This document shows positions 36,061 through 44,601 of a DNA stretch of 64,000 nucleotides, piece by piece (position 1 is the first letter of the stretch; each line of letters starts with the position of its first letter). The DNA is from Ignavibacteriota bacterium (GTDB lineage Bacteria > Bacteroidota > Ignavibacteria > Kapaibacteriales > UBA2268), in the NCBI GenBank assembly GCA_019637995.1, contig JAHBUQ010000006.1, positions 1 through 64,000 on the forward strand, in the 5' to 3' direction. The notes under the pieces are model-generated. The model was not told the origin of the DNA. It was given only the letters and a program-made list of their open reading frames with translations, and made no database searches. A program made the translations under genes and the position numbers.

Positions 36061-36087
36061 AAATTTGAATCAATAACTCATCACAGA

Positions 36088-37113
36088 TTAATCAAAAGCT
36101 GCAATGGAATTTTTCAGAACAGCAGTGATATATTTAGGATTATGAATACCATAGCTTTGGTCAAAATAAACATATCTGTAGTTATAAAGAGCAGCTGCAT
36201 GCATTGATGGATAAGTGCCGGCAACAGGATAGCCACCAGCATCAACCATATTCTTTTCAAGTAGTTTTTCTTTAAGTTCAGCCATCAATGCTTTAACCTC
36301 TGTTTGGGTTCCACGGAAGTCAAACTTTGTTTCTCCGGCATGGCAACTTGTACAAACAGCTATATTGTCAGTTGTACCTTCGTTGTAAGTCATTTTCATA
36401 GTGTGACCACCTGCCTGAGCGCCAAATGCTTTACCCATGTGACAATCTACACAGGAGTTTTTAAGCAAGTTAACGTGTACCGTAGTACTTGTGTATGGTT
36501 CAGGACCATCAATTTCAACTGCGCCCATACCTATGAAAGAATTTGCTGCAGTTGCATAATGAGGACCATATCTGTTGTTTGCAACTCTGTAAGTTTCGCC
36601 GGCAAAATCTGCCATTGAAGGTACTGAGCGTGATTGGTGGCAAGTAGCACAAGTAGCACCAGTTCCAAAATCATGAATTTTGGTTGGATCTATGCGGAAT
36701 TTAACTTCACCTACTTTTGTTAATTCCCAATCAGTTTCATCGCTGTTTCTGTGAACAAAGTGGCAGGTACGGCAATTTTGTCCTGTTGGGTCAAGTACTT
36801 CAGCGGCTGTGTTAAATTCGCCTGTTCCTAATACTTCATGGAAGCCGTCATTTGTATGGCATGGAGCGCAGCTTGTTCCTGATCTCTCAAAAGTAGTGCC
36901 TTTACCGTGTTGAGAATTCTCATACTGTAATTGCTTAGCAAAAAGCACGTTTGAAGAATTGTGGCAAACGCCGCACTGCTCTTGTCCGTCTTTACCGTCT
37001 TTTCCATCGGTACCGGCTAAGCCGTCTTTTCCGGCAGGTCCTTCGCAGCTGATTATAAGCAGTGAGAAACTTACCATTATTGCCAGAAACATCATTGTTA
37101 GTGATCGTGTCAT
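36088..37113 (-). CDS. Hexahaem cytochrome c lipoprotein
   Basis: A 341-residue protein with lipobox LIISC (Cys23), a collagen-like Gly-X-Y linker at about 25-44 (GPAGKDGLAGTDGKDGKDGQ) and six CxxCH haem sites at 47-51, 82-86, 114-118, 155-159, 221-225 and 254-258. An AGGAG site precedes the ATG. It resembles multihaem surface or periplasmic electron-transfer lipoproteins, and extra His residues provide ligands for bis-His haems. It is the first gene of a cluster with a haem-barrel protein, a Rieske protein and a cytochrome c, so electron transfer across the envelope is the likely job. Confidence 0.85.
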   Translation of the reverse strand: MTRSLTMMFLAIMVSFSLLIISCEGPAGKDGLAGTDGKDGKDGQEQCGVCHNSSNVLFAKQLQYENSQHGKGTTFERSGTSCAPCHTNDGFHEVLGTGEFNTAAEVLDPTGQNCRTCHFVHRNSDETDWELTKVGEVKFRIDPTKIHDFGTGATCATCHQSRSVPSMADFAGETYRVANNRYGPHYATAANSFIGMGAVEIDGPEPYTSTTVHVNLLKNSCVDCHMGKAFGAQAGGHTMKMTYNEGTTDNIAVCTSCHAGETKFDFRGTQTEVKALMAELKEKLLEKNMVDAGGYPVAGTYPSMHAAALYNYRYVYFDQSYGIHNPKYITAVLKNSIAAFD

Positions 37114-37668
37114 TAGTAACTCCTTAAATAGTTTATAAAATTACAAAAATTTACAAAGAAAATTTATTTTCTGCATATTGCATAAGGTAAATTTAAATAA
37201 TATTACTTAATTTTCAAAATTAAAAAATATTTAATATTTAGCTATACATAAAGAATTTTGTTCAATAATTTCAACTTCTCTCAAAAGTTGATTTTAAAAT
37301 GATAATTCTAATTCAATAATTGACGTAAGTGACTGATAATAATAAATTAATCAGCTTATTTGAATCATTGAAAAATATATTCTTATAATTCAATTTATTG
37401 TATAATAATTTTTTAATCAAGAATCTTAACAAATGTAATCATTGTCATACTAACAAAAATAGATATTTCAATTTGATAAATTAAGTTAATAAAAATTAGT
37501 TTTATCTAAATACTTATATAGTTACATTCAATGATTTAAATATTCGCAAACTAATATTCTAACGATGAAAACTATAAATGCCCGAATAAATAATATGATA
37601 TATACAAAGCCGTTAATTAAAAATTATTTATAACATTATGTTAATTTTTATAGAATATTTGTTAAATT
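37114..37668. other. Divergent intergenic region, A+T-rich
   Basis: A 555-base spacer between the minus-strand haem cluster and the plus-strand LCP gene, very poor in G and C. No coding frame or RNA fold was recognised. Promoters for both sides must be here, but TTTG/TAnnTTTG pairs could not be chosen with confidence from such skewed sequence. Confidence 0.5.
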
Positions 37669-39015
37669 ATGGTACAAAAAGTAAATAGTAAAAGAAAGAA
37701 GAAATCTTATGTTCCTCTTTATTTTTTGCTGATAATGATATTAATAGCAGGATTATTAGTTGCTATTTACTTTAAAAACGAGTATAGTGAAATAATTGAA
37801 ATTAAGTCTGATATTACAAAAGTAAATAACCTAACCGATAAAGACGAAACAATTGATACTACTTTTCTTAAGGCAATTCTACCGGATGCTGATTCAGGAG
37901 TACAGGTAATAAATATAAGCCGCTCAACAAATCTTCCGGAATTTGAATATGATGAAGACGCCGGAAAATATATCCGAAGGGTATATTCAGGCAGGCGAAT
38001 TAATATTGCAGTGACCGGAGTTGATGCACGTCTGGGTGACAGATATCGCCATGCTGATGCTAATCATATAATTTCTATACTACCTGATAACGGAAAAATC
38101 GAAATTATATCAATCCCTCGGGATACACCTGCTGATGCCGGCTATGACGATACAACCGGGCAGAATAAGCTGACTATTGTTCGTGCTGCTAAAGGCAGAA
38201 GAGCATATTTTGAAGAATTATGCAGAATTGGCGAAGTGGACAAAATACATTATTTCGCTGAACTTGGTTTTTCGCAGGCAATGGGAATAATTGAATGGCT
38301 GGGTTACGAAAAACCAAGCCAAACTCTGCAAATTTTGCGTTCACGCTCTGCTCTCGGTGGAGACGATTTTCAAAGAGTTTACAATCAGGGGCAATTCATA
38401 CGTCAAATGCTTTTCAGAAATTTTTCAAGGCTGGATGGTATGATGGGTGATATCTTCATTGGAAGCGGATTAATGCTTGTAGAATCTGACCTGACTTCAT
38501 CAAAAATTAAGGAGATTATCCAACTTCTCAAAGCAAACGGATTTGATTCAAGTCCGGATAATATTACTGTTAAGATTAGACCTTCATTTCCTGCTAAATT
38601 CAAACTTTATGATTTCACCGATGAAGGCACAGTCAAATCCCTTTCAATTGTGGTAAAGAATTATTATACCGAAAAATCAGACAATGATGATGACGGAAAT
38701 GTTGAAAGTAGCTCTGATAACTCTGAAAAAGTATTTAGCAGACTAACTAATGTTCTTAGCAAAGCCGAAACGGATTCTTCATCTTCACCTCAGAAAGTTA
38801 TCAATAATCTGAGTACCTTCTTCGAGCAAAGAGCTTGGCTGCAAATTGAGGATAAGGAGAAAAGGCTGGAAGTCCGCGACCGGTTTGTTGAACTTATGAC
38901 TAAAGCCTATGAGAAAAGAAAAGATACACTATCGGCAAACAAGGTAAGAGGTGTTGCCATTGCTGAGGACAATCTGTTATATCAAAAAAAAATGCAAACA
39001 AATAATAACCAATAA
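37669..39015 (+). CDS. LytR-CpsA-Psr (LCP) family protein
   Basis: A 448-residue protein with a Lys-rich cytoplasmic tip, one membrane helix at about 14-35 and an extracytoplasmic LCP domain from about 105. Typical LCP motifs are INIAVTGVDAR, RHADANHIISILP and IEIISIPRDTPAD, with the conserved Asp and Arg residues that bind polyprenyl-phosphate substrates in this family. LCP enzymes attach glycopolymers to the cell wall in Gram-positives; in this group the acceptor is unknown. The C-terminal part (about 330-448) is Ser/Asp/Glu-rich and helical. Confidence 0.8.
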   Translation: MVQKVNSKRKKKSYVPLYFLLIMILIAGLLVAIYFKNEYSEIIEIKSDITKVNNLTDKDETIDTTFLKAILPDADSGVQVINISRSTNLPEFEYDEDAGKYIRRVYSGRRINIAVTGVDARLGDRYRHADANHIISILPDNGKIEIISIPRDTPADAGYDDTTGQNKLTIVRAAKGRRAYFEELCRIGEVDKIHYFAELGFSQAMGIIEWLGYEKPSQTLQILRSRSALGGDDFQRVYNQGQFIRQMLFRNFSRLDGMMGDIFIGSGLMLVESDLTSSKIKEIIQLLKANGFDSSPDNITVKIRPSFPAKFKLYDFTDEGTVKSLSIVVKNYYTEKSDNDDDGNVESSSDNSEKVFSRLTNVLSKAETDSSSSPQKVINNLSTFFEQRAWLQIEDKEKRLEVRDRFVELMTKAYEKRKDTLSANKVRGVAIAEDNLLYQKKMQTNNNQ

Positions 39016-39021
39016 ATTAAT

Positions 39022-39522
39022 ATGAAAACAATAATATTTGTCAGGCACGCTAAATCAAGCTGGGATAATCAGGAGTGGACTGATTTTGACAGACCTCTGA
39101 ACAAAAGAGGATTTCATGATGCTCCCAAAATGGCTGATATTTTCTCAAATAAAATTGGACTTAAGCCAGTTATTTACTCAAGTACTGCCAAAAGAGCTAT
39201 TACTACTGCTGAATATTTTGCCGATGCTCTCCAAATTGACAAAAATGATATAAATATGGAAGAGGCAATCTATCATCAAGGAATGAAATTTATAAACAAA
39301 ACAATTAAGCATTTAGATAATAATATAATTGCCGCTATGTTTTTTGGTCATAATCCGGATATTACTTCACTCGCAACATTTTTTACAGGAAATTATTTTG
39401 AAAATGTACCGACCTGCGGTATTATTTGCATAGATTTTGAAGTAAATTCTTGGGAAGAAGTATTGAATCACAACGGTAATTTAAGATTTTTTGACTACCC
39501 AAAAAAGTACTTTACTTCTTAA
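39022..39522 (+). CDS. sixA: SixA-like histidine phosphatase
   Basis: A 166-residue protein of the histidine phosphatase superfamily. The catalytic motif is VRHAKSSW (His9), with DRPLNKRGFHDA following and YSSTAKRAITTAEYFA in the middle; a second His lies in FFGHNPDIT. SixA removes phosphate from phospho-His of Hpt domains in the ArcB type; an Hpt gene is present in this window (54849). It follows the LCP gene by 6 bases, so they form an operon. Confidence 0.85.
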   Translation: MKTIIFVRHAKSSWDNQEWTDFDRPLNKRGFHDAPKMADIFSNKIGLKPVIYSSTAKRAITTAEYFADALQIDKNDINMEEAIYHQGMKFINKTIKHLDNNIIAAMFFGHNPDITSLATFFTGNYFENVPTCGIICIDFEVNSWEEVLNHNGNLRFFDYPKKYFTS

Positions 39523-39534
39523 TTATTAAAAAAA

Positions 39535-39567
39535 ATGGGGCATTCGAAATTATATCGGCTGCCCCAT
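39535..39567 (-). terminator. Terminator between convergent sixA-like gene and serA
   Basis: ATGGGGCA / TGCCCCAT, 8-bp stem with a 17-base loop. On the minus strand it is followed by eight T residues, 22 bases beyond the serA stop; on the plus strand the tail is weaker. Confidence 0.7.
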
Positions 39568-39589
39568 AAAATTATAATATTTCTTCGAA

Positions 39590-40495
39590 TCAGCCTTTAA
39601 GTACTGCTATTACTTTTCCTGCGATTTCCTCGCCAACTCTGTCCTGAGCTTCCATAGTGGAGGCGCCGATATGAGGAGTAACAGACACATTTGGATGGTT
39701 TATAAGTGCTGATTGTGCTTCTGTTGGTGGCTCAACTTCGAATACATCAAGAGCTGCTTTAGCTACTTTTCCGCTATTGAGTGCTTCAAGTAAGTCTTTT
39801 TCTACAACAACTTTACCGCGGGCGCAGTCAATCAAGATTACACCATCTTTCATTTTAGCAAATTCTGCGGATGTAATTGTAGGTCCGTTTTCTTTGATAA
39901 ATGGAATGTGCAATGTAATAAAATCTGATTGTGCAAGAAGTTCGTCCATAGTAACAAGTTTCACATTCATGTCAGTTTCATTCACATAAGGGTCATAAGA
40001 AACTACATCCATACATAGCCCAAGACATCTTTTAGCAACTTCTTTTCCGATATTGCCAAAACCAATGATACCGACGGTTTTACCTGTAAGTTCGATGCCT
40101 TTGCTGTACTCTTTTTTGGGCCACTTACCCTGACGCATTTCAGTATTGCTCAAATGTAAAAATCTGCTTAGTGCAAACATGTGTGCAATTGCAAGCTCAG
40201 CAACTGAAATCGAAGATGCTCCGGGTGTATTAAGTACGGGAATTCCTTTTTCCTTAGCATAAGCAACATCAATATTATCAAGCCCGACGCCTCCACGTGC
40301 AATACATTTAAGATTGCCGGCATCAATTACTTCTTTAGTAACTTTTGTTGCTGAGCGAACTATGATTGCATCATAATTTTTGATTTCCGCTAATAACTGC
40401 TCAGGAGTGAGCTTTGTTTCGATTACTTCAAAACCTGCTTCTTTGAGCATATCTGAACCAATTTTCTCGATTCCGTCTGATACTAATATTTTCAT
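39590..40495 (-). CDS. serA: D-3-phosphoglycerate dehydrogenase, short form
   Basis: A 301-residue NAD-dependent 2-hydroxyacid dehydrogenase, likely first enzyme of serine synthesis. Start at ATG 40495 because GGAG lies just before it; an in-frame ATG at 40507 is the alternative. It has VRSATKVTKEVIDAG, the Rossmann motif TVGIIGFGNIGKEVAKR, and the catalytic segments IDCARGKVVVEKDLL (Arg), DVFEVEPP (Glu) and TPHIGAST (His). The C-terminal ACT regulatory domain of longer enzymes is absent, so Ser feedback by that route is not expected. Confidence 0.88.
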   Translation of the reverse strand: MKILVSDGIEKIGSDMLKEAGFEVIETKLTPEQLLAEIKNYDAIIVRSATKVTKEVIDAGNLKCIARGGVGLDNIDVAYAKEKGIPVLNTPGASSISVAELAIAHMFALSRFLHLSNTEMRQGKWPKKEYSKGIELTGKTVGIIGFGNIGKEVAKRCLGLCMDVVSYDPYVNETDMNVKLVTMDELLAQSDFITLHIPFIKENGPTITSAEFAKMKDGVILIDCARGKVVVEKDLLEALNSGKVAKAALDVFEVEPPTEAQSALINHPNVSVTPHIGASTMEAQDRVGEEIAGKVIAVLKG

Positions 40496-40601
40496 TTTGA
40501 ACTCCATTTTTATTTTAGTTTACAAATTTATTTGAGAAAATTGTAACATCAAAAATCATTTTGAAATATGCAATTTCCCAAAAATAAAAATAATCAAAAT
40601 T

Positions 40602-40630
40602 TTTGTGAAAAAAAAATAATATTTGTGAAA
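40602..40630 (-). promoter_or_regulatory. Two direct TTTGTGAAA repeats upstream of serA
   Basis: TTTGTGAAA occurs at 40602-40610 and 40622-40630, exactly 20 bases apart (two helical turns), about 110 bases upstream of the serA ATG. The half-site resembles the TTGTGAAA half of a Rex operator, but the repeats are direct, not inverted. rex is encoded nearby (43617). Regulatory role is only a possibility. Confidence 0.3.
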
Positions 40631-40696
40631 AGTAATTTTAAACTCAATATTAATCAAATGTTATTTCATAAGCCCCTGCATTTGTATGTCGCCATG

Positions 40697-40878
40697 GAAA
40701 AACATCAGATGATTTGGGAATTGAAATGTAGGGTTAGGGCTTGACCTGTCCTTATATTTTTTAGGGGCAGGGTTAATAATCAGTTAGAAACCTTATCTTT
40801 TTTTAAAACCTTAGCAGAAAATATCAAATAAAACACCTGTCCAAACTTATTACCCTATTAAATTAAATTTAATAAGGT
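40697..40878 (+). repeat. Intergenic repeat, copy 1
   Basis: Near-identical to 41815-41994 in the same orientation. The core (40701-40820) differs by only a few bases, and a second conserved part follows (40848-40878) after a diverged 26-base stretch. It contains the hairpin CCTGTCC / GGGGCAGG, where copy 2 has CCTGCCC, so the change keeps pairing as G-U. A CTTATT/AATAAG inverted repeat closes the element. It may be a structured RNA or small mobile repeat. Confidence 0.8.
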
Positions 40879-40929
40879 AATTAAGGCATTTTTTTGAGAG
40901 TCCTGCAGATGTTTAGTTATTTATCATTT

Positions 40930-41148
40930 CTATGCAAACTCATATCTGAAATTATCAAGAACAACAGGAGGAATTTTTCCTTTACCCATATTCTCTTTTG
41001 CATCCAAAATCTCTATTCCGACAAGTATTTCACCTTTAGCAAAGTCAAGCGCAATATCTTCAGAAAGCTGAACTGTTCTAACGTGTTCAACATCTTCAAT
41101 TAATTCAATATACATAGCATCAGCTTGTTTGTCATAACTTATTTTCAC
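40930..41148 (-). CDS. DUF2283 protein
   Basis: A 72-residue protein of family DUF2283 (ISYDKQADAMYIEL start, then IALDFAKGEILVGIEILDAKE). It starts with GTG at 41148, preceded by AGGAG at good spacing, and that site overlaps the stop of the DUF4258 reading frame upstream. DUF2283 and DUF4258 genes are often neighbours and are suspected to act as a pair, but their biochemical role is not established. This gene looks intact; its partner does not. Confidence 0.85.
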   Translation of the reverse strand: MKISYDKQADAMYIELIEDVEHVRTVQLSEDIALDFAKGEILVGIEILDAKENMGKGKIPPVVLDNFRYEFA

Positions 41149-41157
41149 TTTTTTCTC

Positions 41158-41415
41158 CTAAAAATAAAATGTATAAACTGTAATAACTATTATTTCATTA
41201 CCCTCATCAACAATAATTGGGGCAACTTGTTTTATTGGATAAGAAGTATCGAGCCAGATTTTATTATAAGGAAGATTTAACCGACACATTATTTTATTAC
41301 CATTTGCTGATTCACGATTTCCAAATTCTATTGCTTCAATTACTTATTCTTTTGTGGTTCCACGTTTTGATATCCGCTCCAAAGAATGTTGTGTAAAAAT
41401 TATTTTCTTTTCCAT
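41158..41415 (-). pseudogene. DUF4258 gene with one in-frame stop
   Basis: An 85-codon frame beginning MEKKIIFTQHSLERISKRG at ATG 41415 and ending TVYTFYF at TAG 41158-41160. It reads as a DUF4258 protein except for TAA at codon 24 (41344-41346) in a position where the sequence continues VIEAIEFGNRES. One base (TAA from GAA or CAA) would restore it. The rest of the frame has no other stop, so inactivation looks recent, or readthrough could occur. It is directly upstream of DUF2283, and both lie between two repeat copies. Confidence 0.75.
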
Positions 41416-41814
41416 AATGGTATCCGATAATCTACAATAATTTCAATTATTTACTCAATTTTACATTTATTACATTTGAATTTCACTTAAAAAAATAGCA
41501 TTTTAACATAAAATACCAGATAATCCACAAAGTTTATTGAGCTGTTCTTATCAAAATATTTCTTTAAATATTAATGTAATCGAATTATAATGCACCAAAT
41601 ATTTTCAAAAATCAGCAAACATTTTAATTTTCAAAAGTAAGAAATTCTCACCTTACTTCCATAATTATCTCTGAATAATTTCCAAACCTAAAGAAATTCA
41701 AACATTTTGGCAAATGCTAAACATTGATTTTCAGTAAAACTTTCGCCCCGTATGAACTATGTTATCGTTAAAATGTCTGACAATCGCCTTTTTACTAATC
41801 CACGACTGCAATGT
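41416..41814. other. Non-coding stretch between DUF4258 pseudogene and repeat copy 2
   Basis: About 400 bases with no credible gene on either strand. A small AAGTAAG / CTTACTT hairpin lies at 41635-41658. Promoter of the DUF4258/DUF2283 pair should be near its right-hand start at 41415. Confidence 0.45.
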
Positions 41815-41994
41815 AAAACAACAGATGTTTTAGGAATTGAAATGTAAGGTTAGGGCTTGACCTGCCCTTATATTTTTTAGGGGCAGGGTTAATAATCAGA
41901 TAGAAACCTTATCTTTTTTAAAAACCTTAGCAGAAAGAGTAAAGCGACTTAATCGTAATAACCTTATTACCTTATTAAAACGAAATCAATAAGG
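41815..41994 (+). repeat. Intergenic repeat, copy 2
   Basis: Direct copy of 40697-40878, starting 1,118 bases further on. Core hairpin CCTGCCC...GGGCAGG is perfect here. The 3' part has CCTTATT / AATAAGG. Together the copies bracket the DUF2283 gene and DUF4258 pseudogene, like the ends of a small movable unit or the scars of repeat insertion. Confidence 0.8.
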
Positions 41995-42156
41995 AAAAAG
42001 GTTTGGGTGGCTTTAACTTTGATACCTTTACATTTTATCATTAGTATTTTTCAAAAATACGTTATAATAATATATACCTGCTAATTTCGTTAAAAAGTAT
42101 TAGTTTGTAAGTTATTGAAAAATTAAAATGCTTGTTATTTTACGGATGTAGATTTC

Positions 42157-42411
42157 ATGGTCGTTGATAAAAGTAGAGAAACAGAGCCGGTTGCAATGAA
42201 TGTATGGGTCAAGGATAGGATGATTTACCTTAAATTGACGGATTTCAGAATCATCGCTTTTCCAGCTGACTGGTTCAAAATTTTAAGTAAAGCTAATGAT
42301 GCGGAATTACAAAAAGTCGAACTTCGGCTTAATAGTATTGCCCTCCGCTGGGAAGAATTAGATGAAGATATTACTGTAAAAGGTATTTTGGAAGGCAAAT
42401 TCCAACTGTGA
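42157..42411 (+). CDS. DUF2442 protein
   Basis: An 84-residue protein matching the DUF2442 pattern (LTDFRIIAFPADWFKILSKA, then LRWEELDEDITVKGILEG). DUF2442 genes commonly sit next to DUF4160 genes in suspected toxin-antitoxin pairs; no DUF4160 gene is seen beside it here. The ribosome site for ATG 42157 is poor, and ATG 42196 (MNVWVKDRMIYL) is an alternative start. It continues the small-gene island that follows the repeats. Confidence 0.75.
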   Translation: MVVDKSRETEPVAMNVWVKDRMIYLKLTDFRIIAFPADWFKILSKANDAELQKVELRLNSIALRWEELDEDITVKGILEGKFQL

Positions 42412-42479
42412 TATGCTTGATAACGATATACCCTAATAAGCAACTTTAGCAAAAAGTAATAATTTCATAGATTGATTTA

Positions 42480-42584
42480 ATGAGGTTCTTAAAAATATCA
42501 TTTCCATTGAAAAAAATTGGAGAAATTGATTCTGAATTATTTTCAAAAATCAAATTAGCTATTAACCTTTTTATCGAAGAATAA
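42480..42584 (+). CDS. Short open frame, possible gene remnant
   Basis: ATG 42480 to TAA 42584 gives 34 residues, MRFLKISFPLKKIGEIDSEL then FSKIKLAINLFIEE. The charged helical end resembles the C-terminus of MazF/PemK-type toxins, where a similar final helix follows a short strand. It could be the 3' remnant of such a gene in this island. Evidence is weak and no ribosome site is seen. Confidence 0.2.
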   Translation: MRFLKISFPLKKIGEIDSELFSKIKLAINLFIEE

Positions 42585-42638
42585 TTTTTCAGTTTATTCC
42601 CATTCCGCCAGTTGTAACAACTGACGGTACAGAAATTA

Positions 42639-43604
42639 TTATTCAAATCTAAGGTACTGAATTTTCAGGAATTGATTTTTACTGCTAATATCCTTTGCAA
42701 TTAGACCACAAAATTCATCAATTGATGTGTAACCTTTTTCATCCATCCATTTGGAAATACCATTGTTAATTATGCCGATATAGTCAAAACCATTCATCAT
42801 AATTGCAGATGTTACCTGAACCGCTCTTGCACCAGCAAGCAGGTATTTAATAGCACCCTCACTATCGTGAACTCCTCCCGAGCCGGCTATATCGGCTTTC
42901 AGAGAATCAGAGAGTAGAGAAATCCATCTCAGTGAAGTATTCATATCGCTTGTCGAACTTAAATTGGACTCGCCTGTTACAGAAATTGATTCAATATCAA
43001 TATTTGGTGTAAAGAGTCTGTTGAATAGCACAAGACCTTCAATTCCGGTTTCATCAATCTGCTTAAGTGCAGTATTGAAATTTGTGAAGAATGGAGATAA
43101 TTTAACCGATACCGGAATCGTGCAATGGTCTCTGACAGCTGAAATAATTTTTGCAATATTCAGCAAAATTTCGTCTCCGCTTGATGAGTCGGCAGGAGAT
43201 ACTGAAATATTTAATTCTATAGCATTGGCACCCGCTTCCTCAAAACTTGAGGCAAACTGTGGCCATTCATAATCTGAAATACAGTTAATACTTGCTAATA
43301 TGGGAATATTTAAACTTGTTTTACCAAATTCAATCAACTTAAGATAATGGTCAATAAGTTGATTTTCGGAATAATTGCTTATGCCTTTAACAGCTTCAGG
43401 ATACCAGGAATGCAGTTTTCTGGATGAAATATCCCTTCCCGAATCCGTGAGTATCTGCTCTTCAAAAAGTGATTTTATAACAATAGCACCGGCACCGGCA
43501 TCTTCAGCTTTTTTCATATTGTCTATGCTGTTTGTTAGCGAGGAACTTCCTACAATAACAGGTCCGGGCAAATTCAAGCCCATATATTTAGTCTTAATAT
43601 TCAT
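42639..43604 (-). CDS. Dihydroorotate-dehydrogenase-like flavoprotein
   Basis: A 321-residue TIM-barrel FMN protein of the class 1 dihydroorotate dehydrogenase-like group: opening TKYMGLNLPGPVIVGSSSLT, an INCIS strand, ELNISVSP, VSVKLSP, and the FMN phosphate loop IAGSGGVHDSEGAIKYLLAGA. The catalytic base expected in true PyrD is not obvious, so it may act on another substrate. It starts 12 bases after rex stops, so the two genes form an operon and expression probably follows the NADH/NAD ratio. Confidence 0.8.
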   Translation of the reverse strand: MNIKTKYMGLNLPGPVIVGSSSLTNSIDNMKKAEDAGAGAIVIKSLFEEQILTDSGRDISSRKLHSWYPEAVKGISNYSENQLIDHYLKLIEFGKTSLNIPILASINCISDYEWPQFASSFEEAGANAIELNISVSPADSSSGDEILLNIAKIISAVRDHCTIPVSVKLSPFFTNFNTALKQIDETGIEGLVLFNRLFTPNIDIESISVTGESNLSSTSDMNTSLRWISLLSDSLKADIAGSGGVHDSEGAIKYLLAGARAVQVTSAIMMNGFDYIGIINNGISKWMDEKGYTSIDEFCGLIAKDISSKNQFLKIQYLRFE

Positions 43605-43616
43605 TGCTGCCTCACT

Positions 43617-44246
43617 TTAGGATTTTTGATTTTCTTTCTGCTTATTTACTACATAAATCAGATTTTCCAGCTCATGAACAATATTAATGTTATTGATAGT
43701 GAGTTCTGATGTACTCTGGAATTTTATAGGAGTAAAATTAAGAATGCCACCGATTCCTGAAGCTGCAAGCAGGTCAACTGTATGCTTTGCGACCATTTGC
43801 GGCACTGTCAAAATGCAAATTCTAATTTTGTTATCCATCACATAATCAGTAAGCTTATCTATATGCAAGATAGGAACTCCGGAATCACTTCTGATTTTGT
43901 CAGGCTCAGTATCAAAACCAGCGATTATCTGAATGCCTTCTTTCAGAAATCCCTGATAATTCATAAGTGCTTCACCAACCCTTCCAACACCGACAATAAT
44001 GACTTTCTGAATTTCATCTTTACCAAGAATTTCGTCAATTTTAACAATTATAGAATCAATATCATAGCCGCCTTTGCGGTTACCGGTGATACCAAAATTT
44101 CCAAAATCTTTTCGCACAAGAGATGATGATATTTCAAGTGTATCTGAAATATTATCAGAAAATACTTTCTTAAATCCTAAACTCTGTAAATGTTTTAGAA
44201 GATTCTTGTAGTTAAGTAATCTTAAAATTTGTCCCTTATTTGTCAT
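43617..44246 (-). CDS. rex: Redox-sensing repressor Rex
   Basis: A 209-residue repressor that senses NADH/NAD+. The N-terminal winged helix is clear (residues about 5-55, SDTLEISSSLVRKDFGNFG, GNRKGGYDI), and the Rossmann domain has VIIVGVGRVGEAL at about 82-94 (GxGxxG) and GFDTEPDKI. The C-terminal helix that inserts in the partner subunit is present. Length is normal for the family. It leads an operon with the dihydroorotate-dehydrogenase-like gene. Confidence 0.95.
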   Translation of the reverse strand: MTNKGQILRLLNYKNLLKHLQSLGFKKVFSDNISDTLEISSSLVRKDFGNFGITGNRKGGYDIDSIIVKIDEILGKDEIQKVIIVGVGRVGEALMNYQGFLKEGIQIIAGFDTEPDKIRSDSGVPILHIDKLTDYVMDNKIRICILTVPQMVAKHTVDLLAASGIGGILNFTPIKFQSTSELTINNINIVHELENLIYVVNKQKENQKS

Positions 44247-44597
44247 TTAAGTAAGTCTCTTCATATATTGAACAATAGTAGTTATCATAATTATTTTAAA
44301 TTAATGTTCCAATTTTCACATAAATATTTTGATTTGGTACACTTAACAAAATATAAAATAACTTATTGTTATTAAATATACAAGAAATATTTTAAAAAAT
44401 ACAAAATAATTGAATATTTTTTAAATATTTTATTAAATATGAGTCAAGAATGAGTGAATATTTGGATAATTTATATTAAGGATTTACTTTTGAATTAAAT
44501 CAATTGTTGAAATACTAAAAAAATATTTTCCATAAAAGAATGGCACTATCATTAATTTTTCAAAATAATCAACTGTAACTTGATAAAGTCGTATTAG
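44247..44597. other. Divergent intergenic region, rex / DUF971
   Basis: About 350 A+T-rich bases with no gene. A TTTTCACATAAAT stretch (44314-44326) resembles one half of a Rex site, but no matching inverted half was found, so autoregulation is unproven. Confidence 0.4.
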
Positions 44598-44601
44598 TAA
44601 T

